Source: an uncultured Ruminococcus sp. (lineage in GTDB: Bacteria; Bacillota; Clostridia; Oscillospirales; Ruminococcaceae). From it: a DNA stretch of 64,000 nucleotides. The translations under genes and the position numbers were made by a program. The notes beneath the pieces are model-generated. The model was given only the letters and a program-made list of their open reading frames with translations. It was not told the DNA's origin and made no database searches. The first letter of the stretch is position 1. Each line of letters starts with the position of its first letter. The DNA lies in the NCBI GenBank assembly GCA_946413815.1, contig CAMKMD010000001.1, forward strand, positions 110,460 through 174,459. Reading direction: 5' to 3'. Of this stretch, positions 19,533 through 28,901 are shown piece by piece.

Positions 19533-20546
19533 TTACTCCTTTTGACTGCCTGACAGTTCAGAGACGAATCCTTCAATTGCCTTTGTCACTCCGCCCTCGG
19601 CAAACTGCTTTGCCTGGCGGACAGCATTGAAGAACGCGATATAGTCGGAGCTGCCGTGTGCCTTGATGACCGGATATCTTACTCCGAGGAGGGCAGAACC
19701 GCCCACCTCCCTGTAATCCATCTGTTTCTTGAATGTCTTTATCTTATTCAGAGCGAAGAGCGCTCCGAGCTTTCCTGTGCCGGAGAATATCCAGCGCAGC
19801 TTTCCGGCAAAGAAGCTGCCCATGCCCTCATAGAGCTTCAGGGCTATATTACCGGTGAAGCCGTCCGTCACAACGACCTGACACTCGCCCTTAGGGAGAT
19901 CCCTTGCCTCTATATTGCCTGCGAAATTGAGCCCCGAGTCTTTGAGCAGCCTGTAAGCCTCCAGCTCCAGTTCCCTGCCCTTGGTCTCCTCCGCGCCGAT
20001 GTTAAGAAGGCCTACCTTAGGCGACTTGTAGCCGAGGACGTGCTCTGCATAGGCGCTGCCCATAACGGCGAACTGGAGAAGCATCTCCGGGCGGCACTCG
20101 GTATTCGCTCCCGCATCGAGCAGCAGAAAGCTGCCCTTGTCCGCCGGGAGCACCGGTGACGGCGCAACACGCTTAATGCCTTTGATACGCTTGACGATGA
20201 AGGTAGCTCCCATGACGAGCGCTCCGGTGCTGCCCGCAGATACAAAGGCATCGCCCCTGCCCTCTGAGAGAAGTCTCAGACCGAGCCCCATGGAAGTATT
20301 CTTCCCGGACTTGATTATCTCGCCCGGTTCTTCATGTATATCAAAAACATCATCGGTATGCTCTATCTCCATACCCTCAAGGCTTATGCCGTTCTCTTCG
20401 GCACATTTCTTTATCTTCTCGCTGCTGCCTGTCAGTACGATGCCCGTACCGAGCTCCCTGACAGCCTTTTCGCAGCCTCTGAGTACCTCCAGAGGGGCAT
20501 TGTCCCCTCCGAAGGCGTCAACTATAACTACAGTCTTATCTGCCAA
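19533..20546 (-). CDS. plsX: phosphate acyltransferase PlsX
   Basis: VIVDAFGGDNAPLEVLRGCEKAV...FVSAGSTGALVMGATFIVKRIKGIKR...VVTDGFTGNIALKLYEG. Confidence 0.96.
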   Translation of the reverse strand: MADKTVVIVDAFGGDNAPLEVLRGCEKAVRELGTGIVLTGSSEKIKKCAEENGISLEGMEIEHTDDVFDIHEEPGEIIKSGKNTSMGLGLRLLSEGRGDAFVSAGSTGALVMGATFIVKRIKGIKRVAPSPVLPADKGSFLLLDAGANTECRPEMLLQFAVMGSAYAEHVLGYKSPKVGLLNIGAEETKGRELELEAYRLLKDSGLNFAGNIEARDLPKGECQVVVTDGFTGNIALKLYEGMGSFFAGKLRWIFSGTGKLGALFALNKIKTFKKQMDYREVGGSALLGVRYPVIKAHGSSDYIAFFNAVRQAKQFAEGGVTKAIEGFVSELSGSQKE

Positions 20547-21852
20547 CTCTTTCCAGCTCCCTCTTGAGAGATTCTATGCCACGGGCAGCATAGGCGCCGT
20601 AGCGTTCCTTCTTGTCCTTTATCCTTACGCCGATATCCGGCAGTATACCCATATTCGCCCCCATGGGCTGGAACTTTCCGTCGTTGAACGGATCACTGAT
20701 GTACGCTGAGAGCGCTCCCGTCATGCAGTCGGCGGGGAGATTTATCCTCTCCAGTCCGAGTATGCGCCTTGCGGCTGCCGTGCCTGCGATTATACCGCTT
20801 GCCGCCGATTCCATATAGCCCTCGACTCCGGTTATCTGTCCGGCGAAGAATATCTCCGGCCGCTCGCGCATGGAGAAATCCGCATCGAGGAGCACAGGGC
20901 TGTTGATGAAGGTATTCCTGTGCATAACTCCGTAGCGCATGAACTCTGCATTCTCAAGGCCCGGTATCATGGAGAATACCCTCTTCTGCTCGCCGAATTT
21001 CAGATTGGTCTGGAAGCCCACAAGGTTAAAAAGCGTAGCGTCACGGTTCTCACGCCTGAGCTGTACCACTGCATACGGTCTTCTTCCCGTCTTCGGGTCG
21101 TCTATACCCACGGGCTTCATGGGGCCGAAGCGCATGGCATCCTCTCCTCTGGTGGCGAGCACCTCGATAGGCATACAGCCCTCGTATACGCTGAAGGGAT
21201 GAGTCTCGAAGTCATGCAGCTGCACCCGCTCCGCCGTAAGGAGCTCACGCTGGAAGGCCTGATACTCCTCCTTGTTCATGGGGCAGTTGATATAATCATC
21301 GCCGCCTCTGCCGTAGCGTGAGGCGAAGAACACCTTATCCTTGTCAAGGCTCTCATAGGTGACGATAGGAGCGGCTGCATCGTAGAAGCTGAGCCCCTCG
21401 CCGCAGAGTCCCTTTATCACATCAGCCATAGCACCTGAGGTAAGGGGGCCTGTAGCGATTATGGTGATGCCATCCGGCAGTTCTGTTACCTCTCCGGGGA
21501 TGACCTCGATGAGAGGCTCTGACTTTATCTTCTCAGTCACTGCATCGGAGAAGCGTTCACGGTCAACTGCCAGCGCTCCGCCGGCCTCGACTGCATTCTC
21601 CTTTGCACAGGGCACTGTCAGGGAACCGAGCATCTCCATCTCGGCCTTGAGCATGCCTGCCGCTGACTCCACTCTTGCCGCCTTGAGGGAATTGGAGCAT
21701 ACCAGCTCCGCAAAGCCGCTGTACTTATGCGCCGGGGAATACTTCTCCGGCTTCATTTCAAAGAGACGGACTCCTATACCGTAACGGGCAAGGCTCCAGG
21801 CTGCCTCGCAGCCCGCAAGTCCCGCACCGATGACATTTACCGGCGCCGTCAT
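20536..21852 (-). CDS. trmFO: FADH2-dependent tRNA (uracil-54-C5) methyltransferase TrmFO
   Basis: VNVIGAGLAGCEAAWSLARYGIGVRLFEM, CSNSLKA, IFFAGQITGVEGYMESAASGIIAG; start moved to MTAPVNVIGAG. Confidence 0.95.
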   Translation of the reverse strand: MTAPVNVIGAGLAGCEAAWSLARYGIGVRLFEMKPEKYSPAHKYSGFAELVCSNSLKAARVESAAGMLKAEMEMLGSLTVPCAKENAVEAGGALAVDRERFSDAVTEKIKSEPLIEVIPGEVTELPDGITIIATGPLTSGAMADVIKGLCGEGLSFYDAAAPIVTYESLDKDKVFFASRYGRGGDDYINCPMNKEEYQAFQRELLTAERVQLHDFETHPFSVYEGCMPIEVLATRGEDAMRFGPMKPVGIDDPKTGRRPYAVVQLRRENRDATLFNLVGFQTNLKFGEQKRVFSMIPGLENAEFMRYGVMHRNTFINSPVLLDADFSMRERPEIFFAGQITGVEGYMESAASGIIAGTAAARRILGLERINLPADCMTGALSAYISDPFNDGKFQPMGANMGILPDIGVRIKDKKERYGAYAARGIESLKRELERVGR

Positions 21853-23930
21853 TTCTTCAGCTCTCTTTCGTAGCCGCATCCGTCATTCTCGCAGACGAGA
21901 CGGCCTGACTTTCCGCCCTTCATGAAGAGGGATTTTCCGCACTGCGGACATACCTCCGCCGTGGGCACGTTCCATGTCATGAAGTTGCACTCCGGGTATC
22001 CCTCGCAGCCGTAAAAGCTCCTGCCCTTCTTGGATTTCTTGAGCAGCATCTTCCTGCCGCAGCGGGGACAGCTTCCCTCGGTCTCCGTAACTATCTTCTT
22101 GGTGTTGGAGCACTCGGGGAATCCGGGACAGGCAAGGAACTTTCCGAACCTGCCGTACTTTATGACCATGTTCCTGCCGCAGAGCTCGCAGACTACGTCT
22201 GTCTCCTCATCCGGGACCTTTACTCTCTTGCCCTCCATGGCTGTCTCAGCCTTTTCAAGGGTAGCGGCAAAGTCATCGTAGAACTCGTGGAGAGTCTTCA
22301 CCCAGTCCTTTGTGCCGTGCTCGACTTCATCGAGCTCGCTTTCCATATCGGCTGTGAACTTGGCGTCAACTATCTTCTCAAAGTGGTCGATCATAAGATC
22401 GGTTATGGTCTCGCCCAGGTTGGTCGGCTTGAGCTGCTTGCCCTCATGCTCGACGTACTGGCGTGCTGTTATGGTGGTTATGGTGGGAGCATAGGTACTC
22501 GGTCTGCCGATGCCGTTCTCCTCGAGAGCCTTGATGAGTGAGGCTTCTGTGTATCTCGGAGGCGGCTGGGTGAAGTGCTGGTTTCCGGTGATGGATTTCA
22601 GCTTCAGCTTGTCGTCCTTTTTCAGCTCCGGCAGCATCTTCTTGCCGGATTCCTCGTTATCGGTGGACTCAACGTAGAGAGCCATGAAGCCGTCGAACTT
22701 GACTGAGTAGCCTGTAGCCCTGAATGTGCAGCCGTTGGCCTCGATGTCTGCCGATACGGTATCGAGCAGTGCATTTGCCATCTGGCTGGCGATGAAGCGC
22801 TCCCAGATAAGCTTGTAGAGCTTGTACTGGTCGCTTGTAAGGCTGCTCTTTACTCTCTCAGGAGTGAGCTCGGGGGTTGAAGGACGGATGGCCTCGTGGG
22901 CATCCTGTGCGTTGTTCTTGGTCTTGAATACTCTCGGCTTGTCGGGCAGGTAGTCCTTGCCGTATACCGTTCCGATGTACTCAGCAGCTGCTGCCTTTGC
23001 CTCGTCGGAGATACGGAGACTGTCCGTTCTCATATAGGTGATAAGACCTACAGCGCCTACGCCCTCAACGTCAACGCCTTCGTACAGCTCCTGTGCAGCC
23101 TTCATGGTACGCTTTGCACTGAATCCCATCTTGCGGGACGCCTCCTGCTGCATGGTGGAGGTTATGAAGGGCGGTGCGGGCTGCTTCTTCGTAACGCGCT
23201 TCTTTACTGCGGTGACTGTATACTCCGCACCCTCAAGGCGTTTCAGCAGATCGTCCGCCTCAGCCTGACCGGGGATCTCCAGCTTCTTGCCGTCAACTGC
23301 AACGAGGGCGGCATCGAATATCTTTCTTGAACCGGGTGCGGTGAATTTTGCATCTATGGACCAGTACTCCTTGGGTACGAAGGAGCGTATCTCCTTCTCC
23401 CTGTCAACTACGAGACGTACTGCAACGGACTGTACTCTTCCGGCAGAGAGGCCTCTCTTTACCTTCTTCCAGAGGAAGGGGCTGAGCTTGTAGCCCACAA
23501 GGCGGTCAAGGATACGTCTTGCCTGCTGGGCGTTTACAAGATCAACGTCGATCTTGTGGGGGTTGCTCATACCGGACTGTACTCCGGTCTTGGTGATCTC
23601 GTTGAAGGCAACGCGGTTGTTGTCGTTCATATCGAGCTTCAGCATCTGTGCGATATGCCATGATATGGCTTCTCCCTCACGGTCAGGGTCGGTTGCGAGA
23701 AATACTTTTCCGCACTTCTTGGCACGCTTCTTCAGATCCTTGATAACGTCCTCCTTGCCCTTCATATCTGTGTACTGGGGCTGGAAATCGTTCTCGGTAT
23801 CCACGCCGAGACGCGACTTGGGAAGATCCCTGACGTGTCCCATGGAGGCTATGACCTCAAAGCCGGGACCGAGGTACTTCTGTATTGTTTTAGCCTTTGC
23901 AGGCGACTCTACTATAACTAAATCTGACAT
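21849..23930 (-). CDS. topA: DNA topoisomerase I
   Basis: LVIVESPAKAKTIQKYLG, ATDPDREGEAISWH, ITYMRTDSLRIS; three C-terminal zinc-ribbon repeats. Confidence 0.97.
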   Translation of the reverse strand: MSDLVIVESPAKAKTIQKYLGPGFEVIASMGHVRDLPKSRLGVDTENDFQPQYTDMKGKEDVIKDLKKRAKKCGKVFLATDPDREGEAISWHIAQMLKLDMNDNNRVAFNEITKTGVQSGMSNPHKIDVDLVNAQQARRILDRLVGYKLSPFLWKKVKRGLSAGRVQSVAVRLVVDREKEIRSFVPKEYWSIDAKFTAPGSRKIFDAALVAVDGKKLEIPGQAEADDLLKRLEGAEYTVTAVKKRVTKKQPAPPFITSTMQQEASRKMGFSAKRTMKAAQELYEGVDVEGVGAVGLITYMRTDSLRISDEAKAAAAEYIGTVYGKDYLPDKPRVFKTKNNAQDAHEAIRPSTPELTPERVKSSLTSDQYKLYKLIWERFIASQMANALLDTVSADIEANGCTFRATGYSVKFDGFMALYVESTDNEESGKKMLPELKKDDKLKLKSITGNQHFTQPPPRYTEASLIKALEENGIGRPSTYAPTITTITARQYVEHEGKQLKPTNLGETITDLMIDHFEKIVDAKFTADMESELDEVEHGTKDWVKTLHEFYDDFAATLEKAETAMEGKRVKVPDEETDVVCELCGRNMVIKYGRFGKFLACPGFPECSNTKKIVTETEGSCPRCGRKMLLKKSKKGRSFYGCEGYPECNFMTWNVPTAEVCPQCGKSLFMKGGKSGRLVCENDGCGYERELKK

Positions 23931-23932
23931 TT

Positions 23933-25222
23933 CTATCTCCTCTCAGTCAGCAGTTCATATCTGTTGCCGGGCAGTGAGCGTATCACTCCGGCAAGTTCAA
24001 GCTCCGTCAACTCACAGAACAGCTCTCCGGAACCTATACCTGTCTGCTGCGCTATCTCGTCAGCGTGCAGAGGTCCTCCGCCGAGCAGTCCGGCGATCTT
24101 CTTCTGTATATCGGTGAGTGACGATGTATCAGGTGCCTTTTCCCCTTTCTCGGCAGGGACCTTCTCCTCCGGGGCAGTTCCGGCAGCGGCCTCCCCGGCC
24201 TTTCTGCGCTCACGGCGCTTCTGACGTGCAACACGTTCCGCAAGCTCCTCGGCTACCTTTTCCTCATTGATATCTTCGTTGTATACAGAGGTAAAAGGAC
24301 TTATCCTTCTGAGCTCGCCCTCCTCGTACATCAGCTTGTCAACGAAGGCTCCGTCCCTGAACAGGCCGGATACGTCCTCCGCACAGTAAAGTGGCTCCGC
24401 ACCCTCCCGCAGGAGAGCCAGATTGCCCGACCACGAGGGTGAGAATATATCGGCTGGCGGCAGCACAAAAACATCCCTGCCCTGCTCTACAGCAAGGCGG
24501 GCGGTTATAAGCGAACCGCTCTTCTCAGGTGCTTCAAAGACTATGGTCGCACGGCTGAGAGCCGCGAGTATACGGTTGCGCATGGGGAAGTTCATAGGTG
24601 AAGGCGAGGTACCGGGCGGGAATTCGGAGACGAATACTCCTCCCGCAGCGATGACCTGATCACGGAAGCGGAAATTATCCCTCGGGTAGTCAACATCGAC
24701 TCCGCAGCCCATAACGCAGGCTGTTGGGCGGTTGCGTCCCACAGCAGCCATCGATGCTGTGATATCGATGCCCACTGCAAAACCGCTGACTATGGTAAAG
24801 CCGTTGCCGGAAAGCTCTCCGCATATCTCGGCGCAGGCTTTCATACCGTACTCCGATGCTCTTCGCGTTCCGACTGCGGTAACTGCTCTTGTACCGCTGA
24901 GGCAGCCTATATTTCCCTTATAGAACAGCACTGCCGGCGGATTCATGATATGCCTCAGTCTCGGGGGATAGTCCTCCGAGCTGTAGCCTATGACACCGAT
25001 GCCGTGCTTTTCGCACTCCTGCATCAGCGCATCCGCCTGTGCTATGCCGATCAGCTGTGTATTCTTCAGCTCCGCATCGCTGAGCCGAAGGAAACACTCC
25101 GGGTCTGTAAGAGCGGCATAGGCTTCTTCAGCCGTCTCGTAGATACACATAGCTTCCCATATTCTCCGGCTTCCTACGCCGAATACCATCGAGAGCCATA
25201 ACCAGTATTTTGTCTGCTCCAT
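23933..25222 (-). CDS. dprA: DNA-processing protein DprA
   Basis: AVTAVGTRRASEYG, VSGFAVGIDITASMAAV, SGSLITARLAVEQGRDVFVLP; C-terminal winged-helix-like domain. Confidence 0.94.
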   Translation of the reverse strand: MEQTKYWLWLSMVFGVGSRRIWEAMCIYETAEEAYAALTDPECFLRLSDAELKNTQLIGIAQADALMQECEKHGIGVIGYSSEDYPPRLRHIMNPPAVLFYKGNIGCLSGTRAVTAVGTRRASEYGMKACAEICGELSGNGFTIVSGFAVGIDITASMAAVGRNRPTACVMGCGVDVDYPRDNFRFRDQVIAAGGVFVSEFPPGTSPSPMNFPMRNRILAALSRATIVFEAPEKSGSLITARLAVEQGRDVFVLPPADIFSPSWSGNLALLREGAEPLYCAEDVSGLFRDGAFVDKLMYEEGELRRISPFTSVYNEDINEEKVAEELAERVARQKRRERRKAGEAAAGTAPEEKVPAEKGEKAPDTSSLTDIQKKIAGLLGGGPLHADEIAQQTGIGSGELFCELTELELAGVIRSLPGNRYELLTERR

Positions 25223-25253
25223 ATCAACACCCGCCTTTCAGAAATCTCATCCT

Positions 25254-26063
25254 TTATTTTTTCATTTCCCACATTATCACTCCGGCAGCCATTGCCGCAT
25301 TGAGTGAATTTATACTTCCCTGCATAGGGATAGTTATCCTCATATCGCATCTCTGAGCCGTCTCAGGCGGAAGGCCTCTGCCCTCGTTGCCGATGAATAC
25401 GGCCTGAGTGCCGCTGTGCGGCATCTCTGTCACTTTGACAGCATCCGCATCTATGACAGCTGCCATCGTCTGCACGTTCTGCTCCTTCAGCAGCCCGAAA
25501 AGCTGATCCGGATCATTTACTATGGATATCCTCTCCCGGAACAGGGAGCCCATTGTGGAGCGTACAGTCTTCGGGTTATAAAGATCGCATGACCCGCAGA
25601 GTATAATGCCGTCTATGCCGAAGGCGTCTGCGGTGCGTATCACCGTACCCATATTCCCGGGATCCTGAAGGCCGTACAGCACCACGTACTTTCCGCCATC
25701 CTTCAGCAGCGGGACGGACTGCGGTATCCTGCATACGGCAAAGCAGCCCTGCGGGGTCTCGGTCTGCGATATCCTCTCGGCGAGGTCATCGGATATGATG
25801 TACCATTCGCCGGCAGCATCGGGGTCTGAGCCGGTTTCCGCGAACTCCTCCAATGCCTTCTGAGTGAAAAGTATGAAGTGAACAGCATCGGCCTCAATGG
25901 CGTCTCTGACGATACGCTGTCCCTCCAACACGAATAAGCCGTATCTCTGCCTCTCTTTTTTAAGAGAGGACAGTTTCTGATACAGCTTGATCTTCGGATT
26001 ATCCTTTGAGGCAAGATACCTGTCCGCCGGGACAGTGTATCCGCCGACAGATATTATTTCCAT
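25254..26063 (-). CDS. TrmH-family RNA methyltransferase (SpoU-like)
   Basis: YVVLYGLQDPGNMGTVIRTADAFGIDGIIL, AVFIGNEGRGLPPETAQRCDMRITIPMQGSINSLNAAMAAGVIMWE. Confidence 0.93.
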   Translation of the reverse strand: MEIISVGGYTVPADRYLASKDNPKIKLYQKLSSLKKERQRYGLFVLEGQRIVRDAIEADAVHFILFTQKALEEFAETGSDPDAAGEWYIISDDLAERISQTETPQGCFAVCRIPQSVPLLKDGGKYVVLYGLQDPGNMGTVIRTADAFGIDGIILCGSCDLYNPKTVRSTMGSLFRERISIVNDPDQLFGLLKEQNVQTMAAVIDADAVKVTEMPHSGTQAVFIGNEGRGLPPETAQRCDMRITIPMQGSINSLNAAMAAGVIMWEMKK

Positions 26064-26140
26064 CTGCGACCTCCTGTTACGGCAGTCATTTACAAGAAAA
26101 CACGCTCTCTTTAATTATAGAGCGTGTTTCTGTTTACAAA

Positions 26141-26494
26141 TTAAAGAGCAGCCTTAGCCTTGTCAGCAATAGCTGTGAAACCTGCTGCATCGTTGATAGC
26201 GATCTCGGAGAGCATCTTTCTGTTGAGTGAGATGCCAGCCTTCTTGCAGCCGTTCATGAATGTAGAGTAGTTCATGCCGTTGAGCTTTGCAGCTGCTGAG
26301 ATTCTTGTGATCCAGAGCTGTCTGAACTGTCTCTTCTTCTGCTTTCTTCCGATGTAAGCGTAGTTGCCGGACTTCATTACGGCCTGCTTAGCCATCTTGA
26401 AGTGCTTGCTCTTTGCGCCCCAGTAGCCCTTAGCGAGCTTTAATGTCTTATTTCTTCTCTTACGAGTCATCATTGCACCCTTGATACGTGCCAT
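26141..26494 (-). CDS. rplT: 50S ribosomal protein L20
   Basis: [43 protein letters not shown]. Confidence 0.97.
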   Translation of the reverse strand: MARIKGAMMTRKRRNKTLKLAKGYWGAKSKHFKMAKQAVMKSGNYAYIGRKQKKRQFRQLWITRISAAAKLNGMNYSTFMNGCKKAGISLNRKMLSEIAINDAAGFTAIADKAKAAL

Positions 26495-26550
26495 AGTCTT
26501 TTACCTCCAGTATAGAATTACGATTAACGGTTGATTACTTGTACCTGCTA

Positions 26551-26754
26551 TCAGAGATACGGAACGAGCTTCTTTACAGTAGGAGCGTTTGCGCTTCCTG
26601 CAACACCTGCGTTACGAGCGATTCTCTTGCGCTTTGTGTCCTTCTGTGTAAGTCTGTGTCTCTTGTTGGTGTGCTGGTACTTTACCTTACCGCTTCCTGT
26701 AATCTTAAAACGCTTCTTTGCGCCAGAGTGAGTTTTTACCTTAACCTTTGCCAT
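26551..26754 (-). CDS. rpmI: 50S ribosomal protein L35
   Basis: MAKVKVKTHSGAKKRFKITGSGKVKYQHTNKRHRLTQK; start moved to MAKVK. Confidence 0.96.
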   Translation of the reverse strand: MAKVKVKTHSGAKKRFKITGSGKVKYQHTNKRHRLTQKDTKRKRIARNAGVAGSANAPTVKKLVPYL

Positions 26755-26789
26755 TTTATATTCCTCCTTAGTCAAGAACAGGCTGGTTC

Positions 26790-27314
26790 TTACTTGTTTG
26801 CTTTCGGGTTCACGAACATTACTATGCTGCGACCCTCCATTTTAGCCGGCTTGTCAACAGTACCTGCCTCGGAGATAGCCTCCTTGAAACGGTCAAGCAG
26901 CTCGCTGCCGAGTTCGGGGTGTGCAATCGCTCTTTTGCGGAATCTTACTGAAACCTTGAGCTTGTCGCCGCCCTTCAGGAATTTTACAGCCTGATTCACC
27001 TTAGTCTCAAAGTCATGAGTATCGATCGTGGAGAACATTCTGATCTCCTTGATAGAAACTACCTTCTGATTCTTCTTTGCTTCCTTTTCACGCTTCTGCT
27101 GCTCGAAGCAGTATTTTCCGTAGTCCATGATACGGCATACGGGCGGCGTTGCCTGGGGAGCGATCTTAACTAAGTCGAGATCTTTGTCGTAGGCTATTTT
27201 CTGAGCCTCCTTGGCTGACAATACACCGAGCTTTGTTCCGTCAGCGTCGATTACGAGAATTTCCTTATCTCTTATCTCTTCGTTGATCTGCAGTTCCTGT
27301 TTGCTAATTTTCAA
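26790..27314 (-). CDS. infC: translation initiation factor IF-3
   Basis: INEEIRDKEILVIDADGTKLGVLSAKEAQ, VCRIMDYGKYCFEQQKREKEAKKNQKVVSIKEIRMFSTIDTHDF. Confidence 0.97.
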   Translation of the reverse strand: MKISKQELQINEEIRDKEILVIDADGTKLGVLSAKEAQKIAYDKDLDLVKIAPQATPPVCRIMDYGKYCFEQQKREKEAKKNQKVVSIKEIRMFSTIDTHDFETKVNQAVKFLKGGDKLKVSVRFRKRAIAHPELGSELLDRFKEAISEAGTVDKPAKMEGRSIVMFVNPKANK

Positions 27315-27344
27315 GCACCTCCAGCTATAAATTTTGGATAAACA

Positions 27345-27475
27345 AAAATGAGTGCAGACTCATCCGCACTCACACAATACGTACAGCGCTCCGGTATACC
27401 CCTTGCGCATAACTTACATATTGACCGTTTCAGCATAGCCCGACGGTGAGAACGCATAGTCCTGCTTTGTTTACT
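27345..27475 (-). promoter_or_regulatory. putative infC-rpmI-rplT leader with terminator-like hairpin (L20-type autoregulatory leader candidate)
   Basis: Minus strand upstream of infC: GAGTGCGGATGAGTCTGCACTC followed by ATTTTTG (27343-27371), preceded by ~100 nt of GC-rich potential structure; position matches known Firmicute L20 leaders. Confidence 0.5.
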
Positions 27476-27505
27476 AATAGATTATACACCGTGAGCCGTT
27501 ATTTG

Positions 27506-28150
27506 TCAAGCAGCTTCACGATTTTCGTCATTTTTACCAGTCAGCTTCTTTCTGAAAGCTCTGGTTTTATCCCATACTGCCAATCGGATCCGGTACTTCT
27601 TCGGCTTTTTCAGTATATCAATCTGCTCCGGAGTGAACACATCCTCAATGCTGCCACTCTTTTCGCAGGCAGCAGGTATGCAGAGCTCCGGATACATCAC
27701 GCACCACCAGTTGTGCCCTCCGCCGCTGCCTATGAGCAGCCGCAGGGCGCGGTAATCACCGGCAGGCATGGTCAGGTCACCGTATGTCCTTTCATCGAAG
27801 TGCACAGTCTCCAGCTCCGCCCTCACCGGCGCAGTGCAGCCGAGCTCTCTCAGGACTCTTTCCGCCGCATTTTCAAGGCGTCTCAGGTTATTTCTCACCT
27901 TTTCCTCGGCCTCCTCACGGGAGGAAGCGCCGCCGAAGATGCTGTCAGATATCCTCAGCACCTCGTCCCGCACTCTCAGTTTCAGCCACTGGTCTCTCAC
28001 GCTGTCGCTGTCCGCGAGTATATGCAGCCTGAGAACATCTCTTTTGAGCCGGTCATACTCCATGCCCGTCTTCAGGAGCGAACAGGAGTTGGATATGACC
28101 ACTGTCAGTATCAATGCTGTAAGAAGTATCTTCCCTTTAAAATGCTTCAT
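27506..28150 (-). CDS. spoIIR: stage II sporulation protein R
   Basis: LHILADSDSVRDQWLKLRVRDEVL...LETVHFDERTYGDLTMPAGDYRALRLLIGSGGGHNWWCVMYPELCIP; SpoIIR core. Start moved to MKHFKG. Confidence 0.92.
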   Translation of the reverse strand: MKHFKGKILLTALILTVVISNSCSLLKTGMEYDRLKRDVLRLHILADSDSVRDQWLKLRVRDEVLRISDSIFGGASSREEAEEKVRNNLRRLENAAERVLRELGCTAPVRAELETVHFDERTYGDLTMPAGDYRALRLLIGSGGGHNWWCVMYPELCIPAACEKSGSIEDVFTPEQIDILKKPKKYRIRLAVWDKTRAFRKKLTGKNDENREAA

Positions 28151-28191
28151 GCCAATCACCTCGTAAGAAATGATTGGCATTTTTCTGCATA

Positions 28192-28758
28192 TTATTCAGC
28201 CTGATCCTCAGAACCCTCTCCCTCAGCAGGAGCCTCGCCCTCTGCAGGAGCTTCCTCCGCCTCGGTGGGTGCCTCTGTAGGAGCCTCGGTAGGTGCCTCG
28301 GTGGGAGCCTCCGTTGCCTCCTCAGGTGTATCTGCCGCAACAGGAACGTCTATGTCAGCGCCTGTGCCGGTGGTGATGTAGTGTATCATCTTTCCGCCGG
28401 GGCTGTATGTAACGGAAACTATCTTTGAAGTGTTGCCGGAAGGTGTCAGCCACTGATTCCTTTGATTCCTTCCTGCCTCAGTGAAGCCGAGTTTCGTAAG
28501 AGCCTCTTCCATTGTCACATCGCCGTTTTTATAGTAAATATATCCCTCGTTGTCCTTGAAGCCCTCAGGCAGCTTGTTTGTCCAGTCATCACTGTAGCCG
28601 GCCTCTTTAATGAGCTGTTCGCTCTTGCTCGATGAAGCAGCGATTATAGAATCAGCCGCTATCCTGGGATTCCACGAATTGCCCACCAGGCAGCATATCA
28701 GGTACAGTGCGAGAGCCGCAGACACTAATGTCAGAAATATTGCACGGATAATCTTCAT
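28192..28758 (-). CDS. secreted/membrane-anchored hypothetical with C-terminal (EAPT)n repeats
   Basis: N-terminal TM (IFLTLVSAALALYLICCLVG), folded middle, then ATEAPTEAPTEAPTEAPTEAEEAPAEGEAPAEGEG. Confidence 0.6.
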   Translation of the reverse strand: MKIIRAIFLTLVSAALALYLICCLVGNSWNPRIAADSIIAASSSKSEQLIKEAGYSDDWTNKLPEGFKDNEGYIYYKNGDVTMEEALTKLGFTEAGRNQRNQWLTPSGNTSKIVSVTYSPGGKMIHYITTGTGADIDVPVAADTPEEATEAPTEAPTEAPTEAPTEAEEAPAEGEAPAEGEGSEDQAE

Positions 28759-28901
28759 TGATAATCCCTCCGATCCTTAATATATTTATATTATATCACG
28801 AAGCGACAGGATTGTCAACGTAAAATATGACAATTTCTGCATAAAAATCAAAGTATAATTGATACGGTGAATTATAAGAAAGACACGAAAGGGGTGCTGA
28901 T

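Noticed and set aside
28232-28330. Tandem repeat as a CRISPR
   Set aside because: Lies inside a coding frame and encodes a Pro/Glu/Thr-rich tail; no unique spacers.
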